A stretch of DNA of 64,000 nt from CAWCHZ01 sp963795555 (GTDB lineage: Bacteria > Actinomycetota > Thermoleophilia > Solirubrobacterales > Solirubrobacteraceae). Of the stretch, positions 58,194 through 64,000 are shown piece after piece. How positions within the stretch are numbered: the stretch's first letter is position 1; every line of letters starts with the position of its first letter. The position numbers were made by a program, and so were the translations under genes. The DNA lies in NCBI GenBank assembly GCA_963795555.1, contig CAWCHZ010000002.1, positions 186,001 to 250,000 of the forward strand, given 5' to 3'. The notes under the pieces were generated by a model. The model was not told the DNA's origin and did not search any database. It saw only the letters and a list, made by a program, of their open reading frames with translations.

Positions 58194-58831
58194 GCTGCGC
58201 GCGCATCCCGTTGGCCATCGCGCTGCTGATGCTCGCCGGTTGCGGTGGCGCCGCTGGCGTCAGCGCCGGTGGCGTCAGCGCCGGCGCCCGCACACCCAAC
58301 GGGCAATCCAGCCGCGCGCGCCCGGGCCCGCCGCCGATCCCGGCCGCGGCGGCGTTTCATCCGCCGCTCGCCAACGCCGAGGCGCTGGCCGGAGGGCCGG
58401 TCGACGGGATGCGCTGCGCGGGCGCGACGCGCCGCTTCGCCGCCCACGTGGAGCTGTTCGCGCGGCGCGCGGTGATTCTGCTGCCGGCCGGGATCGGCCT
58501 TGCGCGGCCGCTGCTTCGCGTCGGGCGCTGGCTGGTCAGCGCCCGCTGCTCCTATCCGCTGCGCACGCGCGAGCCGACCGGGGTGGTCGAGGTCGCGGCG
58601 GGCCCGCCGCGCACGCTGGGCGAGCTCTTCGCCCTCTGGGGCCAGGCGCTGTCGGCGCGCCGGATCGCCGGCTTCACCTCCCCGACGGCGAGCGTGCGGG
58701 CGTTCGTGGGCGGGCGGCCCCGCCCGGGGCCGCCCGGCGCGATCGTGCTCAGCCCACATGCCGAGATCGTGCTCGAGCTCGACGGCTACGTGCCCCCCCA
58801 CGCCCACTACCGCTTCCCGAAAGGCCTCTAG
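58190..58831 (+). CDS. Lipoprotein of unknown function
   Basis: A 213-residue protein with signal LAIALLMLAGCGG, a lipobox whose Cys is near residue 18. The linker contains a doubled GVSAGGVSAG and Pro residues. The mature domain has MRCAGATRRFAAHVELFARRAVILLPAGIGLA, SARCSYPLRT and GELFALWGQALSARR, and ends with ELDGYVPPHAHYRFPKGL. Conserved-looking His and Cys residues could bind metal, by inference. Confidence 0.75.
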   Translation: MSCARIPLAIALLMLAGCGGAAGVSAGGVSAGARTPNGQSSRARPGPPPIPAAAAFHPPLANAEALAGGPVDGMRCAGATRRFAAHVELFARRAVILLPAGIGLARPLLRVGRWLVSARCSYPLRTREPTGVVEVAAGPPRTLGELFALWGQALSARRIAGFTSPTASVRAFVGGRPRPGPPGAIVLSPHAEIVLELDGYVPPHAHYRFPKGL

Positions 58832-58833
58832 CG

Positions 58834-59766
58834 ATGCCAACCAACTCCCGCAGCCGTCCGTGCAAGCCGAGCCGTCGCCCGCTGGCGACGGGCCGTCGCC
58901 CGCCGGCACCCCGGCGCCGTGCGCTGGTGAGCGTTGCCGCGCTCGTCCTCGCGGCCGCGCTGGCCGCCTGCGGGTCGAGCTCAGGTGGTGCTGTCGACGT
59001 TCCCAGCGTCGCGCCGGCCCGCACGTTCAGCCTGGCCGGCTTCCAGCCGGCGCAGACCGTCACAGCGGGTCGACCGGTCACCGTCTCGTTCACCGTCGCC
59101 CTGCCCGACGGCCGGCCGCTGACCGCCTACCGGGCGGGCCCCGGCCCGCACACCGGCGTGCACCTGATCATCGTCCGCGACGACCTCGCCTACATCATCC
59201 ACGAGCACCCGCCGGTTGGCCCCGGCGGGCTGCTGCGCCAGACGGTCACCTTCCCCGCGCCCGGCCCCTACCGGGTGCTGGTCGACATCTACCCGAGCGC
59301 GCGCGGCGTCGCGCCCAACTTCCAGCTGTTCACCCATGTCGAGGTGACGGGCGCCTACCGACCGCGACCGCTGCCGCCCTTCAGGCCCGACGTCGTCGTC
59401 GACGGCTACCACCTCGACATGCAGGGCAGGCCCGTGCTGCACGCGATCCAGCCGGCCTTCGTCGATGTCGCCGTGACCGACCCGCAGGGCCACAAGGTGA
59501 GCTTCGTGCCGTGGTTCGGCGCGCTCGCGCACGCGATCTTCTTCCGCGCCGGGTCGCTGGACTACTTCCACACCCATATCTGCGCGCCCAACGCGCCGAG
59601 CTGCTCGAGCCTGCTCGGCGGCACGCGCGTCACGGGTCGCTCGCTGGCGCCCGGTCGGCTGACGATCGGCGTGCTGCTGCCGTTGCCCGGGACCTGGCGG
59701 CTGTTCCTGCAGATGAAGCTCGCTGGCCGCATAGTGACTGCCCCCTACACCCTGGAGGTGAGCTGA
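58834..59766 (+). CDS. His-rich lipoprotein with cupredoxin-like repeat
   Basis: A 310-residue protein. A basic N-terminus with a Pro/Arg-rich repeat precedes signal LVLAAALAACGSS (lipobox Cys near 47). The first half reads HTGVHLIIVRDDLAYIIHEHPP ... APGPYRVLVDIYP, the pattern of YtkA/FixH-like secreted metal-binding domains; the second half has a similar WFGALAHAIFFRAGSLDYFHTHICAP. Both halves carry His clusters, so it may bind copper. It starts two bases after the upstream gene. Confidence 0.72.
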   Translation: MPTNSRSRPCKPSRRPLATGRRPPAPRRRALVSVAALVLAAALAACGSSSGGAVDVPSVAPARTFSLAGFQPAQTVTAGRPVTVSFTVALPDGRPLTAYRAGPGPHTGVHLIIVRDDLAYIIHEHPPVGPGGLLRQTVTFPAPGPYRVLVDIYPSARGVAPNFQLFTHVEVTGAYRPRPLPPFRPDVVVDGYHLDMQGRPVLHAIQPAFVDVAVTDPQGHKVSFVPWFGALAHAIFFRAGSLDYFHTHICAPNAPSCSSLLGGTRVTGRSLAPGRLTIGVLLPLPGTWRLFLQMKLAGRIVTAPYTLEVS

Positions 59767-59800
59767 TGGCTTTGGTCCCCCGCGCACTGGAGATCGGTCG

Positions 59801-60445
59801 ATGGCTGTGATCACCCCGCACCCCGGGCGTCCGCCGGCAGGGCGCCCGCGCGTGCGGCGGGCGCTGACGCTGCTTGCGGCGAGCGTGGCCGGCGTGCTGG
59901 CCCTGGCCGGCGTGGCATCCGCGCACGCGCGCATCAGCCCGCCGGTCTCGCTGGCCAACGCGCTCCAGCTCTACAGCCTCGCCGTGCCGACCGAGAAGAG
60001 CGGGCTGACGACGACCAAGATCGTGCTGACCGTGCCCAGCGGCTTTGGGATCGACTCGTTCGTCGCGCCGCCGGCACCATGGCACCAGCAGGTGCAGCAG
60101 AGCGGCTCGGGCGACAACGCCGTGATCACCAAGGTCACCTGGACCGGCGGTGACGTCCCGACCGGCGAGGACTCGCTGTTCCAGTTCCTGGCGCAGCCGT
60201 CGACGAGCGGGGCCTACCGGTTCGCGGTTCAGCAGACCTACTCCGACGGATCGATCGTCGACTGGTCGGGATCCGAGTCCTCCGACGCGCCCGCACCGAC
60301 GATCCAGGCCAAGGGGTCGCTGGGCGGCGGTGGAGCGTCGGCAGTGACGATCGTCGCGCTGATCCTCGGCGCGCTCGGGCTGCTCGCCGGCGCGTTCGCG
60401 CTTGCCGGGGGTCGCGGGGGCGCGGGGGGGAGGCCCCTGGCGTGA
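59801..60445 (+). CDS. YcnI-family (DUF1775) copper-binding protein
   Basis: A 214-residue exported protein. Signal LLAASVAGVLALAGVASA is cleaved so that mature HARISPPVSLANALQLYSLAVPTEK begins with His, which forms the copper brace of YcnI. The domain includes PSGFGIDSFV and AYRFAVQQTYSDGSIVDWSG; a C-terminal membrane helix (VTIVALILGALGLLAGAFALAG) anchors it. In Bacillus ycnI pairs with ycnJ, as here with the CopC-CopD fusion. Confidence 0.85.
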   Translation: MAVITPHPGRPPAGRPRVRRALTLLAASVAGVLALAGVASAHARISPPVSLANALQLYSLAVPTEKSGLTTTKIVLTVPSGFGIDSFVAPPAPWHQQVQQSGSGDNAVITKVTWTGGDVPTGEDSLFQFLAQPSTSGAYRFAVQQTYSDGSIVDWSGSESSDAPAPTIQAKGSLGGGGASAVTIVALILGALGLLAGAFALAGGRGGAGGRPLA

Positions 60446-62238
60446 GGACACGCCGCGCTCGCCGGGGGTCGCGGTCGTGGCGGCTGGGCGCAGGGGAGGC
60501 CGCCAGCTCGAGCCGACGCTTCCTGCTCGCCGCGCTGGCGGCGCTGGTGGTGGGCCTCGCGCTGCCCAGCGCCGCGACGGCGCATGCCTATCTGGTGAGG
60601 ACCTCGCCGGTCGCCAGTGGGATCCTCGACCAGCCGCCGCGAAGCGTCTCGCTCACCTACGACGAGGCCGTCGAGCCGCGCTTTGCCGTGGTCTCGGTGA
60701 CCGACGCGGCCGGGCATCAGGAGACGACCGGGCCGGTCCGTCGCTCGCCCGCCAACCCGGACACGCTGGTCGTGCCGTTGCGAGCCGGTCTGCCAGAGGG
60801 CTGGTACCTGATCTACTGGCGCGCGATCTCCGTCGACGGCCATCCGGTCCAGGGCGCGTTCACCTATGCGGTCGGGCCCAACCCCGGGCCCGCGCCGCAG
60901 TTCGTGGTGCCGAGCGTCTCCGCCACCGCCGTGACGCCGGCGCTGCTGGTCGCGCGCTGGGCGATGTTCCTCACCGTGATGGTCGCGATCGGCCTGCTGG
61001 CGCTGCGCCTGGCGATCGCGCGGGTGATGATCGCGCGCGCGCCCGGCTCGAGCCTGCGGGCGGTCTCGCGCGCGTTCGTCGTGGCCTCGCTGCTGGGGCT
61101 GCTGGCGATCCCCGTCTACCTGGACCTCGCGATCGCCAACGACTCGCTGCGCTCGGCGCTCGACCTGACGACGCTCGTGCCGCTCTACCGCGTGACCGCC
61201 TTCGGACGCGCGCTGCTCGACATGGAGCTCTGCTTCGCGCTGTTCTGCCTGGCGGGGTGGACCGCGCTCTGGCTCGATCGCCCCGAGCGCGCGCGCCGCT
61301 CGATCGCCGAGCTCGCCGCCGGGACGGGCGCGCTGCTCGCCGGCGCCGCCGTGCTGATCATCCCCGGGCTGGCCGGCCACGCCGCGCAGACCTCGCCGCG
61401 CGGCGCCTCGCTGGCGCTCGACTGGCTGCACCTGCTGGCCGGGTCGCTGTGGCTGGGTGGGCTGCTCGGCCTGCTCGTGCTCTGGGTCAGCGCGGGCGTC
61501 GCGCGCCGCGTCGGCTGCCTTGCGGTCGTCGTCCCGCGCTTCTCGAACGTCGCGCTGCTGTCGGTGCTTGCGCTGCTGGCCAGCGGGATCGCTGCGACGG
61601 TCATCCACATGCCCGCGCTCAACGCCCTCTGGGAGACCGGCTATGGCGTCGCGATCCTCGTCAAGATCGGCCTGCTGGCCGCGGCCGTGGCGCTGGCCAG
61701 CGGCAACCTGCTGCGCTCGAAGCCCCGGCTCGCCGCGGTGGCGGCGAGCCCGGTGCTGGGCCTGCCGGCCAGTCGCCTGCTGCGACGCCTCGTCGGAGCC
61801 GAGGCCGTCGTGGTCGCCGGCGCGGTCTTCGCGGCGGCCGTGCTGTCGAGCCTCGCGCCGCCGCCGCCGGCGTTCGCGCTCGAGAGCTCGGCGCTCGCCA
61901 AGGTCGGTCCCGGGCGCGTCGCGCAGACGCTGCGGCGCGCGGGCTACGTGCTGCAGGTGCTGGTCTCGCCCAACAAGGCGGCCGCTCCCGACTCCTTCGC
62001 GCTGCGGATCACCCGGAACGGCCAGTCGCTGCGCGGTGCGACCGTGACCCTGACGTTCAACCATCTGGAGATGCAGATGCCCCAGCAGCAGTACCAGCTG
62101 AGCGAGGTCCAGCCCGGCGTCTACAGCCGGGCCGCCCCGGCGCTGATCATGGTCGGCAAGTGGGGGCTGTCCTTCGAGGTCAGCCCGCCCAGCGGGCCGC
62201 CGTTCAGCGCGCTGATCGTCGACCAGGCCAACGGCTGA
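60442..62238 (+). CDS. CopC-CopD fusion protein with C-terminal YtkA-like domain (YcnJ-like)
   Basis: A 598-residue membrane protein. After a signal segment the CopC domain starts AHAYLVRTSPVASGIL with the N-terminal His (about 48-140, DGHPVQGAFTYAV). CopD follows with about eight to nine helices (about 180-470), including DWLHLLAGSLWLGGLLGLLVLW. The last 110 residues form a YtkA-like beta domain with NHLEMQMPQQQYQL, a Met/His motif. YcnJ imports copper in Bacillus. GTG 60442 overlaps the ycnI stop. Confidence 0.9.
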   Translation: MRTRRARRGSRSWRLGAGEAASSSRRFLLAALAALVVGLALPSAATAHAYLVRTSPVASGILDQPPRSVSLTYDEAVEPRFAVVSVTDAAGHQETTGPVRRSPANPDTLVVPLRAGLPEGWYLIYWRAISVDGHPVQGAFTYAVGPNPGPAPQFVVPSVSATAVTPALLVARWAMFLTVMVAIGLLALRLAIARVMIARAPGSSLRAVSRAFVVASLLGLLAIPVYLDLAIANDSLRSALDLTTLVPLYRVTAFGRALLDMELCFALFCLAGWTALWLDRPERARRSIAELAAGTGALLAGAAVLIIPGLAGHAAQTSPRGASLALDWLHLLAGSLWLGGLLGLLVLWVSAGVARRVGCLAVVVPRFSNVALLSVLALLASGIAATVIHMPALNALWETGYGVAILVKIGLLAAAVALASGNLLRSKPRLAAVAASPVLGLPASRLLRRLVGAEAVVVAGAVFAAAVLSSLAPPPPAFALESSALAKVGPGRVAQTLRRAGYVLQVLVSPNKAAAPDSFALRITRNGQSLRGATVTLTFNHLEMQMPQQQYQLSEVQPGVYSRAAPALIMVGKWGLSFEVSPPSGPPFSALIVDQANG

Positions 62239-62438
62239 TGGAGGGTCACGACATCAGCGCCTCCGCGCCGGACGTCTCGCCGCCGGACGCTTCCGGACCG
62301 GACGTCTCCGAGTCGGCGGCGCCCGCGTCGGGTGGCGCGAGCATCCGCCTGCGCCTGCTCGCGGCCGTGCTGGCGCTCGCGGCGGGAGTGGCGGCGCTGG
62401 TCATCGCTATCCTGCTGGTCCGGGGCGTCCTCGCCTAG
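62238..62438 (+). CDS. Small single-pass membrane protein, 66 residues
   Basis: A Pro/Ser/Asp-rich N-terminus with repeated PDVS/PDAS segments, then one helix LRLLAAVLALAAGVAALVIAILLV. ATG 62238 overlaps the copCD stop (TGATG). Last gene of the overlapping cluster. Unknown. Confidence 0.65.
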   Translation: MEGHDISASAPDVSPPDASGPDVSESAAPASGGASIRLRLLAAVLALAAGVAALVIAILLVRGVLA

Positions 62439-62571
62439 GAGCAGCTGCGGTTAGCTGGCCGTTAGCCCACCGCACCACAATCCACCGACTTGACCACGCT
62501 CGACGAGGCCATCCGTGCCAAGAGGCGATCGCCGCGGCGCGCCGAATCACACCTCGCTCAGCCCAGCACCA

Positions 62572-62579
62572 GGAGGAGA
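62572..62579 (+). promoter_or_regulatory. Strong ribosome-binding site for the DsbA-like gene
   Basis: AGGAGGAG lies 8 bases before GTG 62588. The 62439-62587 gap (149 bases) shows no clear -10 hexamer; TTGACC at 62491 is a possible -35 without a good partner. The gap also has TGCGGT/ACCGCA arms of a weak inverted repeat near 62446-62475. Confidence 0.6.
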
Positions 62580-62587
62580 TCAGTTTC

Positions 62588-63418
62588 GTGAGCTCACGCA
62601 AGGCCCTGCGCGAGGAGGCCCGCGCTCAGCGCGTGGCCAAGGAGCAGGAGCTCGCCGCCCAGGCCCAGCGCCGGCGGCGGCTGAGGATGCTCGGCACCGC
62701 GCTCGGCGCCGCGGTGGTCGCCGTGGTGATCGCGATCGCCGTCAGCAGCAGCGGCGGCGGCAAGAGCGCGGCGGCCAGCAGCGCCAGCGCCGTCACGGCG
62801 CTTGGGACCGGGCAGCTGCCGCCCTACTCGGCGGTCGTCAACCAGGCATTCACGGGCATCCCCGAGCACGGCGTCGTGCTCGGCAACCCCAGCGCGCCGG
62901 TCACGATGACGGAGTTCATCGACCTGCGCTGCCCGGCCTGTCGTAACTACGAGATCGCGGTGTTTCCGCAGCTGCTAGACAAGTACGTCAAGACGGGCAA
63001 GCTCAGGATCGTGGCGCAGCTGCAGACCTTCGTCGGCGATCAGTTTGCGCCGGGCGATGGCGTGCGCGCGGCACGCATGGGCCTGGCGGTCGCGCAGCAG
63101 AACCGCTTCTGGCCGTTCGCCGAGCTCTTCTATCTCAACCAGGGCGACGAGACGACCAGCTATGCGAACGATGCCTATGTCAGCAAGATCGCCGAGGGCG
63201 TCAGGGGGGTCGATGTCCCGAAGGCGTTGGCGGCGCGCAGCGATCCCACGATCACCCAGCAGCTCGCGCAGATGTCCAATGCCTTCAACAACGATGGCTT
63301 CAACGCGACGCCGTCGTTCTTGATCGGCCGCACGGGCGGGACGACGCAGGTGCTCAACCCGACCGCCTTCACGCTGTCGCAGTTCAGCGGTCCGATCGAT
63401 CGGCTGCTGCGCGGATGA
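62588..63418 (+). CDS. Membrane-anchored DsbA-family thiol-disulfide oxidoreductase
   Basis: A 276-residue protein. A charged coiled N-terminus (about 1-35) precedes one membrane helix (TALGAAVVAVVIAIAVSSS), then a thioredoxin/DsbA domain with the active site DLRCPACRNYE near residue 115 and the cis-Pro segment ATPSFLIGRTGG. It fits the actinobacterial oxidases that introduce disulfides outside the membrane. A partner VKOR is encoded directly downstream, overlapping by 4 bases. Confidence 0.9.
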   Translation: MSSRKALREEARAQRVAKEQELAAQAQRRRRLRMLGTALGAAVVAVVIAIAVSSSGGGKSAAASSASAVTALGTGQLPPYSAVVNQAFTGIPEHGVVLGNPSAPVTMTEFIDLRCPACRNYEIAVFPQLLDKYVKTGKLRIVAQLQTFVGDQFAPGDGVRAARMGLAVAQQNRFWPFAELFYLNQGDETTSYANDAYVSKIAEGVRGVDVPKALAARSDPTITQQLAQMSNAFNNDGFNATPSFLIGRTGGTTQVLNPTAFTLSQFSGPIDRLLRG

Positions 63419-63906
63419 GCGACCGGCGCCTGCGCAATGCGATTCTCGCGCTGGCGCTGGTGGGCCTCGGGATTGCCGGCTACCTGACCTATATCCACTA
63501 CGCCGGGATCCGGCCCGTCTGCCTGGCCAGCGGCTGCGAGCAGGTGCAGTCGAGCAGCTACGCGAAGCTGGCCGGAGTGCCCGTCTCGGTGCTCGGGCTG
63601 ATTGGGTACGCGGCGATCCTCGCGACGTCGGTGCTGCGAGCCGAGAGCGCGCGAGTGGCCGCCGCTGGCTTCGCGCTGACCGGTCTGGGGTTCAGCGCCT
63701 ACCTCACCTACCGCGAGCTCTTCACGATCAAGGCGATCTGCCAATGGTGCGTCGCCAGCGCGGTGCTGATGGCGCTGCTGGCCGTGATCACGGTGATCCG
63801 CGCATTGCGCGTCGAGTCGTCCACGCTGCCCGGCGGCTCGGCGGCCGGCGGCGAGCCGATCGCGGCGCGCGCCACGGATCCGCCGGCGGCCAACGCGCTG
63901 CGATGA
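63415..63906 (+). CDS. Vitamin K epoxide reductase (VKOR)-family protein
   Basis: A 163-residue membrane protein with four helices. The loop Cys pair is VCLASGCEQVQSS, and the redox CxxC is AICQWCVASAVL; the Ser/Thr-containing SYAKLAGVPVSVLGLIGY is typical. VKOR reoxidises DsbA-like proteins with quinone; the order dsbA-vkor supports this. ATG 63415 overlaps the upstream stop, and the next ATG overlaps its own. Confidence 0.92.
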   Translation: MSDRRLRNAILALALVGLGIAGYLTYIHYAGIRPVCLASGCEQVQSSSYAKLAGVPVSVLGLIGYAAILATSVLRAESARVAAAGFALTGLGFSAYLTYRELFTIKAICQWCVASAVLMALLAVITVIRALRVESSTLPGGSAAGGEPIAARATDPPAANALR

Positions 63907-64000
63907 TCCACCGCAGCGCGCGGGCGGCGCTGCTCGTGGCGGCCGTCGCGCTGGCCGTCTCCGCTGTCCTGGCATCCGGCCACCTCCCGGGCCAGCCCGC
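63903..64000 (+). CDS. Exported protein, N-terminal part only (cut by window end)
   Basis: ATG 63903 overlaps the VKOR stop. The 32 visible residues form a signal-like MIHRSARAALLVAAVALAVSAVLA then SGHLPGQP. The rest is outside the window. A thioredoxin-like partner is plausible from context but not shown. Confidence 0.6.
   Translation, partial: MIHRSARAALLVAAVALAVSAVLASGHLPGQP

Overview
The window is GC-rich and almost fully coding. It looks like a chromosomal core segment of a high-GC actinobacterium, most likely class Thermoleophilia (Solirubrobacter/Conexibacter-like). This placement rests on codon use, on the actinobacterial order coaD - coiled-coil division gene - DUF177 - rpmF - rnc - smc - ftsY, and on general resemblance of the proteins; no search was run. 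No rRNA, tRNA, CRISPR array, prophage or insertion sequence was seen, and no gap between genes exceeds 300 bases.

Layout. (1) 1-10061, plus strand: end of tyrA, aroA, cmk, der, priA, def, fmt, rsmB, a zinc-ribbon protein and rpe. (2) 9971-13589: a minus-strand methyltransferase/GT2 glycosyltransferase pair, divergent from a large membrane glycosyltransferase. (3) 13712-17233: riboflavin operon ribD-ribE-ribBA-ribH. (4) 17265-23056: rpmB, a DAK/FakA-like gene, recG, rsmD, coaD and a SepIVA-like coiled-coil gene. (5) 23138-26416: a minus-strand accessory block (glycine-rich anchored protein, coiled-coil PD-(D/E)XK-like protein, zinc dehydrogenase) splitting that conserved neighbourhood. (6) 26455-40332: DUF177, rpmF, plsX, acpP, rnc, smc, ftsY, nfeD, SPFH, ffh, rpsP, khpA, rimM, trmD, rplS, lepB, rnhB. 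(7) 40428-49919: yraN (minus), comM, dprA, thiD, two hypotheticals, ilvD, a hydrolase (minus), a HAD nucleotidase and an L,D-transpeptidase. (8) 49967-55755: small hypothetical (minus), xerC, a FliA/WhiG-type sigma factor, a divergent EF-G, two hypotheticals and an RNase HI-like protein. (9) 55812-64000: a tightly overlapping membrane and cell-surface cluster (multi-pass membrane proteins, two lipoproteins, YcnI, CopC-CopD fusion) that looks like copper handling, followed by a DsbA/VKOR disulfide module.

Genes are packed with ATGA/GTGA overlaps, implying translational coupling. About thirty starts or operon heads are preceded by a TANNNT-like -10 hexamer, and about twenty of these lie only 6-10 bases before the start codon, so many transcripts are probably leaderless. 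In five cases the stop codon of the upstream gene is part of the hexamer. Two core genes, rnc and the sigma factor, have no ATG, GTG or TTG in a usable position and seem to start at CTG. Short tandem duplications recur at gene junctions and in protein tails; one has created an 11-codon mini-ORF between rimM and trmD. The best candidates for something undescribed are the 55.8-62.4 kb surface/copper cluster, the coiled-coil nuclease-like protein at 24-25.3 kb, and the leader mini-ORFs.
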